Assembly: GCF_002218045.2 (NCBI RefSeq)
Contig: NZ_AP018686.1
Location: 558,001 to 622,000 of the forward strand
DNA from: Vibrio rumoiensis
Lineage (GTDB): Bacteria; Pseudomonadota; Gammaproteobacteria; Enterobacterales; Vibrionaceae
Reading direction: 5' to 3'
Length of the DNA stretch: 64,000 nt
Under the pieces are notes generated by a model. It was not told the DNA's origin. It did no database searches and saw only the letters and a program-made list of their open reading frames with translations. Shown piece by piece: positions 40,461 to 49,652 of this stretch. Position numbers and translations under genes: made by a program. The number at the start of each line of letters is the position of its first letter. The first letter of the stretch is position 1.

Positions 40461-41843
40461 ATGTCTGCAGGATTAGTACAAGCGGCATACATTGTTGCTG
40501 CTGTTCTTTTTATCATGAGCCTTGCTGGTCTATCTAAGCAAGATTCTGCTCGTGCTGGTAACTACTACGGTATTACTGGTATGGCGATCGCATTGATCGC
40601 AACGATCTTTGGCCCTGAAACCGGTGGCATTACTTGGATTATCCTTGCGATGGTGATCGGTGGTGCGATTGGTATTTTCTACGCGAAGAAAGTAGAAATG
40701 ACAGAAATGCCTGAGTTAGTGGCGATGCTACATAGCTTTGTAGGCATGGCGGCTGTGTTAGTAGGCTACAACAGCTACTTAGACATGGGCACTATGACTT
40801 TAAACCATGCTGAACATGTGATTCACCTAGTCGAAGTCTTCTTAGGTGTATTCATTGGTACAGTTACGTTTAGTGGTTCAATTGTTGCTTTCTGTAAGTT
40901 GCGTGGTCTAGTTTCATCTTCTGCGATGAACATTCCTCACAAACACAAGTGGAATTTATTAGCACTAGTGGCTTCAACGTTGTTAATGATCTACTTCGTT
41001 AATAATGACGGCAGCATGCTAGCGTTAATCGTGATGACTGCGATTGCACTGGTATTTGGTTATCACCTTGTATCATCAATTGGTGGCGCGGATATGCCAG
41101 TTGTTGTGTCAATGCTGAACTCGTACTCAGGTTGGGCAGCAGCAGCGGCAGGTTTCATGCTAGCAAATGATCTACTTATCGTAACGGGTGCTCTAGTGGG
41201 TTCTTCTGGTGCGATTCTGTCTTACATTATGTGTAAAGCAATGAACCGTTCGTTTATTAGCGTTATCGCTGGTGGCTTCGGCGCAGCACCTACATCTGCA
41301 TCAAGCGATGAAGAGCAAGGTGAACACCGTGAAACAACCGCGGAAGATGTGGCTGAAATGCTAAAAGACTCTAAGTCTGTGATCATCACTCCGGGATACG
41401 GAATGGCGGTAGCGCAAGCTCAGTACCCAGTTTACGAAATTACTGAAAAGTTACGTGCTCAAGGTGTTGAAGTTCGCTTTGGTATTCACCCTGTAGCAGG
41501 TCGTCTACCTGGCCACATGAACGTATTGTTAGCAGAAGCAAAAGTACCATACGATATCGTATTAGAAATGGATGAGATCAACGATGATTTCTCTGAGACT
41601 GATACCGTACTTGTCATTGGTGCGAACGATACAGTGAACCCAGCAGCTCAAGAAGATCCAAACAGCCCAATCGCAGGTATGCCTGTATTGGAAGTTTGGA
41701 ATGCGAAAAACGTGATTGTCTTTAAACGTTCAATGAACACAGGTTACGCCGGTGTACAAAACCCATTGTTCTTTAAAGAAAACACGCAAATGCTGTTTGG
41801 TGATGCAAAAGCCAGCGTAGATGCAATTGCTAAGGCTTTGTAA
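40461..41843 (+). CDS. pntB: NAD(P) transhydrogenase, beta subunit
   Basis: A 460-residue subunit with about nine membrane segments (residues 1-255) and a C-terminal NADP-binding domain starting VIITPGYGMAVAQAQYPVYEI, with VLVIGANDTVNP and FKRSMNTGYAGVQNPLFF. It starts 9 bases after pntA with an AGGAG site. A terminator follows at 41876. The next operon downstream is vxrABC, the same order as in Vibrio cholerae. Confidence 0.96.
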   Translation: MSAGLVQAAYIVAAVLFIMSLAGLSKQDSARAGNYYGITGMAIALIATIFGPETGGITWIILAMVIGGAIGIFYAKKVEMTEMPELVAMLHSFVGMAAVLVGYNSYLDMGTMTLNHAEHVIHLVEVFLGVFIGTVTFSGSIVAFCKLRGLVSSSAMNIPHKHKWNLLALVASTLLMIYFVNNDGSMLALIVMTAIALVFGYHLVSSIGGADMPVVVSMLNSYSGWAAAAAGFMLANDLLIVTGALVGSSGAILSYIMCKAMNRSFISVIAGGFGAAPTSASSDEEQGEHRETTAEDVAEMLKDSKSVIITPGYGMAVAQAQYPVYEITEKLRAQGVEVRFGIHPVAGRLPGHMNVLLAEAKVPYDIVLEMDEINDDFSETDTVLVIGANDTVNPAAQEDPNSPIAGMPVLEVWNAKNVIVFKRSMNTGYAGVQNPLFFKENTQMLFGDAKASVDAIAKAL

Positions 41844-41875
41844 TTACAGCTTAGTGAATTAAAAGCATTATAATC

Positions 41876-41909
41876 AAGCCAGTTACTTTTTAGTGATTGG
41901 CTTTTTTTA
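41876..41909 (+). terminator. Terminator of pntAB
   Basis: AAGCCAGTTACT (41876-41887) pairs with AGTGATTGGCTT with two G-T wobbles, then a run of T. The rest of 41910-42156 is AT-rich, without open frame, and must carry the vxr promoter. Confidence 0.8.
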
Positions 41910-42156
41910 TGCTTTAACTTTATTCATTAAGACGCCTCTTTATGCCTTCATTGCGACGAGAAGCTATTCCATACATAAAAACCTCATGACGATAACCCGT
42001 CAAATGAGAGGAAAAAAGTTTAAGCATGTAGAGAAATTGGGGGAGAAGTTAATCAAACGTTAATAATGACTTAAAAATGACATGGCAGATGGCTAGAAGT
42101 TGATTTTTGTGTAGTATGATATGCCCCAGATATATGCATGATAGGATGGTTAACCT

Positions 42157-43602
42157 TTGAAATTCACTCGATTTTTTATTTTATCGATAATGGTAATAGC
42201 AGGTACAGCAAGTGCTGCAACTTTGCCAGACCGTATCGATCAATTTAAAGAGTCATTTGATAATTCAAAGGCAACAGCGGTTTATGATTTACGTGTGATT
42301 CAAACTGATTTTCCAACCAGTTTATTATTACCCGATTCATTACTGCCTCAGACAGCAAAGTATCCGTTACAAGATATGCAGCGATTGTATAAATTGGCGA
42401 CAACCTGTAAGGGGAAATACCCATTAAGTCCTCTAGTTACAGAGCCTTTGGTCTTTTCACGAGCACTTTGTAATGGTACTAATTTGCCAATAAAGTGGTT
42501 TATACGCTCAGGTTTAATTCACCCAGGTGGTGGTACTTATGCGGCTCGTTACGCGGAAATCCACCCAGATCGCTATAAACAATTATTGCCTTTTATGCAT
42601 GTTAAAGAAAGACCCATTGCTGAAGCGAATACTTTATTAGGTCGTTTGCAATTAATGCCTTATGATTCAATTACAGCGTTAATTTCAGGCTCAGAGACGA
42701 TTCTTGCCGGTAATGAATTCTGGTTACGTCGAGGTATGCAATATTATATATTTGACCAAAATACGTTAGACAAGACATTAGAACGCTCAGAATTATTAGC
42801 CACACCAGCCGCTCAAAGTGAACATTGTTACGTTAAAAGTGGCAATGTATGTTGGGATATTCGAAATAACTCGGATGCATTATTTTATAGTATCTTGGCT
42901 TTAGGTATTGTTAACGTTATTTTAATTTGTGGCTGGGGATATTCCCGCTGGTTAAATAAACGAAAAGAATTGCGTAGCCGAATGTTAGTTTTGCAAATTT
43001 TAACGCATGAATTAAGAACACCAATTGCAAGTTTATCTCTTACAGTAGAAGGGTTTCGACGTGAATTCGAACATTTACCTGATACGGTTTATGATGAGTT
43101 TAGACGTTTGTGTGAGGACACGCGTCGACTAAGGCAGTTGGCAGAGGCAAGTAAAGATTATTTACAATCAGATACACAAGCGTTAGCAACAGAATGGATA
43201 CCCTCTGTTGATGAATGGTTAGAATATCGATACACGCAAGGCGAATTCGATATAGACATTGAATTAAATCAAGATCTAGCCGTCAAAGTGAATATTTATT
43301 GGCTAGGAACATGTGTCGATAATCTAGTAAGAAATGCATGTAAATATGGTGTGGACCCTGTAAAGCTAAAGGCAACAATATATTCAAATAAGCTGGTTCT
43401 TGAAATAATAGATCAAGGCCAACTGACTAAAAAGGATTGGGCCAAATTACGTAAACCATTCGTGAGTAAAAGCGGATTAGGCTTAGGGCTAACCATCGTT
43501 GAATCAATGGTGGCACGAATGGGCGGCTCTATGAGCTTAAGTGGCCCGCCAACAACATTTAAATTGGAGATTCCCTGTGAAACAGACACTGCTACTCGTT
43601 GA
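42157..43602 (+). CDS. vxrA: Sensor histidine kinase VxrA
   Basis: A 481-residue sensor kinase of the cell-wall-stress system known in Vibrio as VxrAB (WigKR). It has a signal-like N-terminal segment, a periplasmic sensor domain (about residues 22-245), a second membrane segment (SILALGIVNVILICGWGY), the phosphoacceptor His in QILTHELRTPIASL, the N box (CVDNLVRNACKYG) and the G boxes (DQGQ, KSGLGLGLTIVESM). The start is TTG, with an AGGAT site about ten bases upstream. The gene lies directly after pntAB, as in V. cholerae, and overlaps vxrB by 26 bases. Confidence 0.88.
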   Translation: MKFTRFFILSIMVIAGTASAATLPDRIDQFKESFDNSKATAVYDLRVIQTDFPTSLLLPDSLLPQTAKYPLQDMQRLYKLATTCKGKYPLSPLVTEPLVFSRALCNGTNLPIKWFIRSGLIHPGGGTYAARYAEIHPDRYKQLLPFMHVKERPIAEANTLLGRLQLMPYDSITALISGSETILAGNEFWLRRGMQYYIFDQNTLDKTLERSELLATPAAQSEHCYVKSGNVCWDIRNNSDALFYSILALGIVNVILICGWGYSRWLNKRKELRSRMLVLQILTHELRTPIASLSLTVEGFRREFEHLPDTVYDEFRRLCEDTRRLRQLAEASKDYLQSDTQALATEWIPSVDEWLEYRYTQGEFDIDIELNQDLAVKVNIYWLGTCVDNLVRNACKYGVDPVKLKATIYSNKLVLEIIDQGQLTKKDWAKLRKPFVSKSGLGLGLTIVESMVARMGGSMSLSGPPTTFKLEIPCETDTATR

Positions 43603-44233
43603 AGATGATCGCAATCTTGCTGATGGCCTATTGGTTAGTTTAGAGCAAGCTGGTTATGAGTGTTTGCATGTTGAGCGTGCAGCTGATGTTGCATCCGTTT
43701 GGGGTAAAGCAGATTTAGTTATTTTAGACCGTCAATTACCCGATGGTGACTCAGTAACTTTCTTAAATGATTGGAAGAACATTAAATCTGTGCCTGTTAT
43801 TTTATTAACAGCGTTAGTTTCAGTTAAAGACAAAGTGTCAGGTCTTGATGCTGGTGCAAGTGATTATCTCACTAAACCATTTGCTGAAGCGGAACTGTTT
43901 GCTCGTATTCGAGCTCAACTTCGCTCTCCTGATGCTGAAGAAGATGCCAATACCATCACTGTAGGTGAAATTTTTATTGATAAAACAACGCGTGAAGTTA
44001 AATTTGGCGAAGAAATGATTGTGATGACGCGTACTGAGTTTGATTTGCTGGTATTTTTAGCAAGTAACTTGGGACGCGTATTTACTCGCGATGAGCTACT
44101 CGATCATGTTTGGGGATACAACCATTTCCCAACAACTCGTACCGTTGATACGCATATTCTGCAACTTAGACAAAAGATCCCAAGCATCAAAATAGAAACA
44201 CTACGTGGTGTTGGCTATAAGATGAAAGCTTAA
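43577..44233 (+). CDS. vxrB: Response regulator VxrB
   Basis: A 218-residue OmpR-type response regulator. The receiver domain shows LLLVEDDRNLADGL (acidic pocket), the phospho-acceptor Asp in LVILDRQLPDGDSV and the Lys in DYLTKPFAE. The winged helix C-terminus has TRTEFDLLVFLASNLGRVFTRDELL and TTRTVDTHI. The GTG at 43577 begins the receiver domain at its usual position; the longer frame adds 12 unlike residues. In V. cholerae VxrB controls cell-wall repair, type VI secretion and biofilm genes. Confidence 0.92.
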   Translation: MKQTLLLVEDDRNLADGLLVSLEQAGYECLHVERAADVASVWGKADLVILDRQLPDGDSVTFLNDWKNIKSVPVILLTALVSVKDKVSGLDAGASDYLTKPFAEAELFARIRAQLRSPDAEEDANTITVGEIFIDKTTREVKFGEEMIVMTRTEFDLLVFLASNLGRVFTRDELLDHVWGYNHFPTTRTVDTHILQLRQKIPSIKIETLRGVGYKMKA

Positions 44234-44250
44234 GAAGCTGAGTTGAAACT

Positions 44251-45111
44251 TTGAAGCTCAGATATTCATTAGTTGCACTGTCACTTATTACTGCCCCTAG
44301 TTGGGCAGTAAATAACTGGTTTCTAGAGCAAACATCGCTCACCAATGCCCATCAGTTTTTATTAGAAGGGAATCTAGAAGAAAGCTTTGATGCGATGATC
44401 CAAACATGGCAAAAAGAGCCAGAAGCTCCTATCAGAAGTCATCTAGACCAATTGTTATTAAAGGCATTAGATAAAGATTGTGGCCGATCTTTTGATAACT
44501 CAAAACTTCCAAAATGGTTGGATAAACTCGCGATCCAAAGGCAGGCAATACAAAGCCCTGGGCGATTAAGTTATCGTTTAAAGATCGATGCTCAATCAGA
44601 CGTAGAATTAAAACAAATCACGTTCACCAAATGGCCAGATCAAGTGGTTATGTCTAACGTGAACACACCTGAAAAAATTGATAATCAACATTGGAAATAC
44701 AGCCAAAGAGTTGATTTGAATGCTCAATTGGATACCGGACTCTATAAGATAAGGATCAGTACTGAGCAAGGAAAGGAATGGGAGAGTTGGATTTTATTAG
44801 CTCATCCGAATCATAAGCAAACAGTTAGGTGGAGTTCGAAAGAAGAGTGGGTAGTCGATAAAACGGCATTATTAAACCGTTTTTGTCCTTTACCAGTGAT
44901 GGATGTCGCACTTTATGGTAATGTTGACGGCGATTATAAAGAAGTTTGGAATAAAGAGTATGAATCAGATTATCCCACTCAAGTTCCAGAGACTAAGCTT
45001 CCTGCTGATCGTTACTTACTAGGTGTGTCTATTATTCATAAACGCTGGCAAGGTGCGATAACAATTGAAGATAAACAGATTCTGAACAAAGCCTTCGATA
45101 TTTCGGAATAA
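44251..45111 (+). CDS. vxrC: VxrC-like secreted protein (DUF2861)
   Basis: A 286-residue protein with an N-terminal signal peptide (KLRYSLVALSLITAPSWAV). It starts with TTG 17 bases after vxrB. Position and length fit VxrC, a DUF2861 protein of the vxr operon of unknown role. The mature protein is rich in aromatic and charged residues, with two cysteines (DKDCGRSF and NRFCPLPV). V. cholerae has two more genes here, vxrD and vxrE; in this window the next gene is yoaH. Confidence 0.8.
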   Translation: MKLRYSLVALSLITAPSWAVNNWFLEQTSLTNAHQFLLEGNLEESFDAMIQTWQKEPEAPIRSHLDQLLLKALDKDCGRSFDNSKLPKWLDKLAIQRQAIQSPGRLSYRLKIDAQSDVELKQITFTKWPDQVVMSNVNTPEKIDNQHWKYSQRVDLNAQLDTGLYKIRISTEQGKEWESWILLAHPNHKQTVRWSSKEEWVVDKTALLNRFCPLPVMDVALYGNVDGDYKEVWNKEYESDYPTQVPETKLPADRYLLGVSIIHKRWQGAITIEDKQILNKAFDISE

Positions 45112-45124
45112 ATAAGAGAGTATT

Positions 45125-45271
45125 ATGTTTGATGATATCCCTACGCTTAGCCACGCTGAGCAACAAGCTGCAGTAGAAGAAATTCAAAAGTTAATGGAAC
45201 AAGGTATTAGTACGGCAGAAGCGATAAGAATAGTGTCACAAAAGATCAGGAAGGAAAAGAAAGAGGGGTAA
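45125..45271 (+). CDS. yoaH: UPF0181-family protein YoaH
   Basis: A 48-residue protein. MFDDIPTLSHAEQQAAVEEI followed by QGISTAEAIRIV matches E. coli YoaH (UPF0181) closely; the function is not known. The ATG follows an AGAGAG site, 13 bases after vxrC. It probably shares that transcript. Confidence 0.85.
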   Translation: MFDDIPTLSHAEQQAAVEEIQKLMEQGISTAEAIRIVSQKIRKEKKEG

Positions 45272-45326
45272 ATCTTCCTCTTGTGTAAATTAACGCACTA
45301 TAACTTAATATTTTGATGAAATTTAA

Positions 45327-45346
45327 AGAGGGCAAAAAAGCCCTCT
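45327..45346 (-). terminator. Hairpin between yoaH and the convergent small gene
   Basis: AGAGGGC and GCCCTCT pair around six A. On the minus strand it is followed by TTTAAATTT; the plus strand lacks a T-run. Probably terminates the minus-strand gene. Confidence 0.55.
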
Positions 45347-45353
45347 CAATCAT

Positions 45354-45530
45354 TTAGTACAAACGGTCTTCGAAGTCCTCTGATCTCGGATTATGCTTAT
45401 CTCTATGAGATTTGCGCTTTGATTTGCTTTTTTCAATTAGCTCACCATCATAATCATCAAAACCTCGTTTGTGTTTTTTGCCCACTAAACGAGAAGTATC
45501 ATTACCTAACCACTTATCCCAGTTGCTCAT
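45354..45530 (-). CDS. Small basic protein of unknown function
   Basis: A 58-residue highly charged protein (Lys/Arg/Asp-rich) starting MSNWDKWLGNDTSRLVG. An AGGA site precedes the ATG at 45530; a longer frame begins four codons earlier. No family is recognised. It is isolated, between yoaH and hdfR. Confidence 0.5.
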   Translation of the reverse strand: MSNWDKWLGNDTSRLVGKKHKRGFDDYDGELIEKSKSKRKSHRDKHNPRSEDFEDRLY

Positions 45531-45639
45531 GTTCCTATCCAACTATCAAAACGTCTGAATTATTCTCAGACAATATAGAGATTATGAAATAACAATGTGA
45601 CAGTAAAACGAAGTTTTTTTGATGTCAGCATGAAAGTTA

Positions 45640-46503
45640 CTAATCGTCGGATGGCGTTCTTAATTCAAATGGAACATTCGCTAATTGATTAATGTGTTCT
45701 ACTTTTTCATTATCTTCGTTCCAGCATAAGTACAGAGACTGTTCCATCACTGGAGCATCTTCAACGACAAATAATTTGCCACTATCAAGGCTCTTAGAGA
45801 CAACAGGTTCAGGTAAGTAGGCCATGCCTGTATTTGCAATTAAAAAATTCACCACAACATTACTCGAGGATGCATGAAGTAGTGGAGTTCGTTGTAACTC
45901 TGTAATCCGTGCATGTTCGATGGAAAAACGCGTCCCCCAATCCAAGTAAGCTAAAGGAATGGGGGGCAATTCATTGAAACTCACGCCAGGTAGAGTTGAG
46001 ATTAATTTAAATTCAAAATTAGCGACTTGCTTAAGCTTAAAGCCTTCCACTTTAGGTGGGTCACCGAGAAGTGCCATGTCGATACTTTTTTCTAATAAGG
46101 CCCTTACTATATCTTGTCGGCTAACCGATTCCATTCTAAAAGCAATTTCAGGGAGAGCTTGATGGCTGGCATTGATCCAGTCTGAAATGCCGCTTAGTTC
46201 CCAAACACTAGAAGAGGCCCCTAATGAGATTTGCTCCATATAGCTTTCGCTGAGAGAAACATCTTGTCGAGCTCGTCCCCATGTTTGCAAAATAGATTCA
46301 GCATAAGGCAATAATCTCTCACCAGCCGGTGTCAGATGTACGTTACCACGCTGTCGAGAAAAAAGAGGACTGCCTAACTGAGACTCTAACTGTCGGATTC
46401 GAAAGCTTACAGCTGACTGCGTAAGGTACAAGCTTTCGGCTGCTCGACCAAAATGGCGTGTCTTTCCTACTTCTAAAAATGTCCTTAATAGCTCTGTATC
46501 CAA
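45640..46503 (-). CDS. hdfR: LysR-type regulator HdfR
   Basis: A 287-residue LysR-family regulator. The start MDTELLRTFLEVGKTRHFGRA continuing with LYLTQSAVSFRIRQLE is nearly identical to E. coli HdfR. The C-terminal effector domain is complete. The gene is divergent from maoP with a 173-base gap, the same arrangement as hdfR-yifE in E. coli, which supports the names. HdfR represses flagellar flhDC in E. coli. Confidence 0.9.
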   Translation of the reverse strand: MDTELLRTFLEVGKTRHFGRAAESLYLTQSAVSFRIRQLESQLGSPLFSRQRGNVHLTPAGERLLPYAESILQTWGRARQDVSLSESYMEQISLGASSSVWELSGISDWINASHQALPEIAFRMESVSRQDIVRALLEKSIDMALLGDPPKVEGFKLKQVANFEFKLISTLPGVSFNELPPIPLAYLDWGTRFSIEHARITELQRTPLLHASSSNVVVNFLIANTGMAYLPEPVVSKSLDSGKLFVVEDAPVMEQSLYLCWNEDNEKVEHINQLANVPFELRTPSDD

Positions 46504-46676
46504 AGTTCACCTCAAAGGATTTGAAAAAAGTCTGATTCTTTGACTAAGATAAAGTCAAGAATACCGCAAAATGATAAAAATTTTTCATTAAACTGAACAA
46601 AATCTTTTGTTGTACAGATAGACAATAAACACCTATTTTCGCACAAATACAAGTACCACAGTAAAAGAGTTAAAAC

Positions 46677-47024
46677 ATGAGAAATCTAGGAAAGTTTTTT
46701 GATAATAAACACTTCGCTAGGGGCTTTAGCCGCTCTGGTGAATTTACTATTAGTGAAGCTCAGATCCTTGAAAACTATGGTAGAGCCATGCAAGGGCTAT
46801 TTGAAGGCAACCTAACTCCTGAAGATAATGATGAGCAGGAATTTATTACTGCATTTCAAGAAGGGGGCGAGGGCGTGATAAATAAATACGCTCAGTGCTG
46901 GAAGAAATATTTAAGTAAAACACAACGTAAAAGAACTTATACGTTATGCAGCACAGTGAAATCTGGAACATCTTCTTCATATGATGATGACGGTGATTCT
47001 GACGACCTTCTCATTGATGACTAA
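46677..47024 (+). CDS. maoP: MaoP (YifE) chromosome-organisation protein
   Basis: A 115-residue protein. FDNKHFARGFSRSGEFTISEAQ matches the conserved start of YifE/MaoP. In E. coli MaoP binds maoS and structures the Ori macrodomain. The acidic tail (DDDGDSDDLLIDD) is typical. It is divergent from hdfR and followed by a terminator. Confidence 0.9.
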   Translation: MRNLGKFFDNKHFARGFSRSGEFTISEAQILENYGRAMQGLFEGNLTPEDNDEQEFITAFQEGGEGVINKYAQCWKKYLSKTQRKRTYTLCSTVKSGTSSSYDDDGDSDDLLIDD

Positions 47025-47051
47025 ATACTGAAATAGCAAAGCAGCTCAAAG

Positions 47052-47079
47052 AGCCACCAGAGATGGTGGGCTTTTTTTT
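47052..47079 (+). terminator. Terminator of maoP
   Basis: AGCCACCA and TGGTGGGCT form a stem with one bulged base around GAGA, followed by eight T. Confidence 0.8.
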
Positions 47080-47213
47080 GCTCATTTTAATTGCCTCAAA
47101 ACGATACGCTGTAACTAACTGGAAAAATGCGCCCAACCAACAACCAATTGAAATAAAAGAGATATATTTAAATCCAAATAAAAGCTTTATAATTTACGAC
47201 ATATAATCACAAC

Positions 47214-47222
47214 TTATCCACA
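47214..47222. promoter_or_regulatory. Consensus DnaA box
   Basis: TTATCCACA, a perfect 9-mer, in the 400-base gap between maoP and the DsbA-family gene. A single copy may occur by chance. Nothing else was recognised in 47080-47370 apart from the gap's AT-richness. Confidence 0.35.
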
Positions 47223-47370
47223 AACTGAAATATAAGTACATGTGCAAGTGGTGGGTCTTGTTTTGGTTTTGTTCTTTTATTACACCTTTTCCTAGGTTTG
47301 TTTTTATCTAAGGTTGGTACTTCTTATAATTGTGAATGCCTTTTCGTGGTTACGGTGTCACTTTTTTGTG

Positions 47371-47405
47371 ATAAAAAAATAGCGAGTATAAAAATGCTCG
47401 CTATT
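47371..47405 (-). terminator. Terminator of the DsbA-family gene
   Basis: AATAGCGAG (47378-47386) pairs with CTCGCTATT (47397-47405); on the minus strand it is followed by a T-run. Confidence 0.85.
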
Positions 47406-47431
47406 ATAAAGTTGTTTTGTTGATGGTTAGA

Positions 47432-48196
47432 TTATTTGCTAGTTAAAGTCTTTATGGCGTTATTTAACGTGGCAACATCTGCACCATTAATTACGTATGT
47501 ATTTTCCGTAGTTGCACCTTCAGTTGGAAGAACAACTAAAGCTGGGGTGCCTTTAAAACCTAGTTGGGAGAATAGTTGTAAATTCTTTTGATAATTTTCA
47601 GTTGGTTTGAACTGTTCTAATGCCACACCTGCTTTCTTAGCTTGAGTGTCTACCGCCGTCTTGGTTAATTTACCTTCGTTCAAACCGGTCGCATAAATAC
47701 CGTTGTGATATTGCTCATAAGCTTTTGAACCTTTCTGGGCAAAGACTTCTAATCCCATTTGAGCTGCATATTTTGATGGTTCCCAACGGCTACCAAAAAT
47801 AGGGGTTTCTTTGAAAATAAAGCGAACCTCAGGATACTGTTTCTGTAAAGATTCAATGGTTGAAGAAATTCGATAGCAATACACGCATTGATAATCAAAA
47901 AATTCAATAACATTAACTTTAGCTGTTTTAGGTCCAGTAAAAGGGGTAGATGCATCATTCAGTAATTTTTCTTTATTGGAGAGTACTGCTGATTTTTGCG
48001 CGTTGGCTTGTTCTTCTAGTTGTTTTTGCTGGAGTTTTTGGCTTGCTTGAATTAAGAATTCAGGATGGTCAACTAAGTATTGAGCTGCAATTTCACCGAT
48101 TTTTGCTTCTTGTTCTGGTGTGAATGTCGTTGTATTAGCAGATGAAGCACTTTGAGATACGACGGCTAATGCAAAAGGTAAAATAAGCTTTTTCAT
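47432..48196 (-). CDS. ScsC-like DsbA-family disulfide oxidoreductase
   Basis: A 254-residue periplasmic thioredoxin-fold protein. A signal peptide (residues 1-19, ending SASSA) precedes an N-terminal helical segment (FTPEQEAKIGEIAAQYLVDHPEFL) like the ScsC trimerisation region. The active site is CVYC in FFDYQCVYCYRIS, with the cis-proline loop FKGTPALVV. ScsC-type proteins act as isomerases or chaperones of disulfides and are linked to copper tolerance. No DsbD/ScsB partner lies next to it. Confidence 0.82.
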   Translation of the reverse strand: MKKLILPFALAVVSQSASSANTTTFTPEQEAKIGEIAAQYLVDHPEFLIQASQKLQQKQLEEQANAQKSAVLSNKEKLLNDASTPFTGPKTAKVNVIEFFDYQCVYCYRISSTIESLQKQYPEVRFIFKETPIFGSRWEPSKYAAQMGLEVFAQKGSKAYEQYHNGIYATGLNEGKLTKTAVDTQAKKAGVALEQFKPTENYQKNLQLFSQLGFKGTPALVVLPTEGATTENTYVINGADVATLNNAIKTLTSK

Positions 48197-48422
48197 AAGT
48201 TTCCCAGTAAATAGTCAGTTTAAAAATTTCGATTCTAGTTTAATCAGAACCTATTTTGGTTGATAAGTTCCTGCTTGAGGCGACTTATTTATCGCAGCAA
48301 GATGAATTTTCTGTAATTTATTCCCAACATTGAGGTTACCATAACTAACAGAGTAAGTAGACTTGATGAAGAAGTTGATACTGTGAAAATAGAAAGCTCT
48401 CAATTGACAGAAGGTTAAGAGC

Positions 48423-48752
48423 TTGAAGTTATTATTTTTATGTCTAGTGGCTATAAGCTCGGCAGCTTTTAGTTATGATGATAGCCAAAGATACCAAGTA
48501 GCAAAGTTTTATAAGAAAAAGATCATGAAAGTGGTCGACAAATCATCAAATAACTTAAAAGGTGAATGCCGAATGATGCTAACGATGAATCACATCGATC
48601 ATGACTACGCTAAGTTGAAACGTGTTAGGACAACGGGTGATAGTCAACTATGTAAAGTGGCAGCGAAATCATTAACTCCATATAAGAACAAAAAAATAAA
48701 GTATGACACACCTGAGAAGTTGTTACGGTTAACGGTGAGTATGCGTGACTAG
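48423..48752 (+). CDS. Small secreted protein resembling the TolA C-terminal domain
   Basis: A 109-residue protein starting with TTG after an AAGAG site. It has a signal peptide (KLLFLCLVAISSAAFSYDD) and a mature domain with YKKKIMKVVDKSS, GECRMMLTMN, and TTGDSQLCKVAAKSL. This resembles the TolA C-terminal domain (Cys-containing, GDxxLCxAA pattern) but without TolA's membrane anchor and long helix. Probably periplasmic. The function is inferred only by fold resemblance. Confidence 0.6.
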   Translation: MKLLFLCLVAISSAAFSYDDSQRYQVAKFYKKKIMKVVDKSSNNLKGECRMMLTMNHIDHDYAKLKRVRTTGDSQLCKVAAKSLTPYKNKKIKYDTPEKLLRLTVSMRD

Positions 48753-49028
48753 AAGATAAGTATAGTGAGTTTTATTATGTTTTTATGCTGAAAGCTGGGC
48801 GTAATGGTTTCATTATCACCCTAATTTAAGTGCGCATTACGTATATTATGTTAAATGTGATTGTGTCATATGTGGATTCTTATTCTTTCTGGGTGTTATT
48901 CCCCATCTTATTTTGATGTTTTGGTTTATGTGACTTTGAGGTTTGAATCGCTTCCTTGTGAGTACTTTATGGAGTGCTTATAACTAAATATTTACATTTG
49001 GCAACAATCTTTTTAACTTCGATGATTC

Positions 49029-49436
49029 TTACTCTTTTAAAGTAAACCAATGCTGTTTTCCATCTTGAGTTTCGATTGACCAACGTGAATTGTTTAATGC
49101 CGCGCGGACGTTTAATCTGAATGTTTCATTTTGAATGTGGTGAGTATTTTCTGTGAGTACATTTGAGCTTACAGAAAGAGCCATTATTTTACTTTTGTTT
49201 TTATTTTCAATTGCTTGAATTGATATTTCAACTTGTTCTTTATCGATTTTTTTGAAATTTATAGACAGTGTTATACCTTCAAGATTCAATGAACATGACC
49301 TGTCTAAGTGACATATATCTTCTGACTTTTTAACGGGTTGGTGATGATATGTTCGCCATGTAAATGCACTAGCCAAAATGATGAATATGATGAGTATTTG
49401 TACAAGTCTCGCTTTAGTGAGTTTTTCTGCCGCCAT
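49029..49436 (-). CDS. Small membrane-anchored protein of unknown function
   Basis: A 135-residue protein with one membrane segment (VQILIIFIILASAFTW, residues 11-26) and a periplasmic beta-rich domain with two cysteines (CHLDRSC). It is divergent from ccoN with a 216-base gap. I recognise no family; the position next to the cbb3 operon suggests a possible link with respiratory complex assembly, but this is not shown. The 276-base gap before it (48753-49028) shows nothing clear. Confidence 0.65.
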   Translation of the reverse strand: MAAEKLTKARLVQILIIFIILASAFTWRTYHHQPVKKSEDICHLDRSCSLNLEGITLSINFKKIDKEQVEISIQAIENKNKSKIMALSVSSNVLTENTHHIQNETFRLNVRAALNNSRWSIETQDGKQHWFTLKE

Positions 49437-49652
49437 TGCGCTTTTTATCCTATGTAACTTACTTCAAACTTTTACGAATTTACCTATATAACCTATTGGT
49501 ATGTCAGGTATAGTAGGCAACGAAAATGTTACTTTGATTGAAAACTATTCCTATCGGGTGATTCTCATACCGATACGTGCGTTTGGGTAACATTACAACA
49601 CTATTTTTGTGTTGATGCTATGTAGTTAATTATAATATTGGAAGCATTCAAG

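Noticed and set aside
49437..49652. FNR box upstream of ccoN
   Set aside because: TTGATTG occurs near 49536 but without an ATCAA half at the correct spacing. Although FNR control is expected from other species, I do not see the site.
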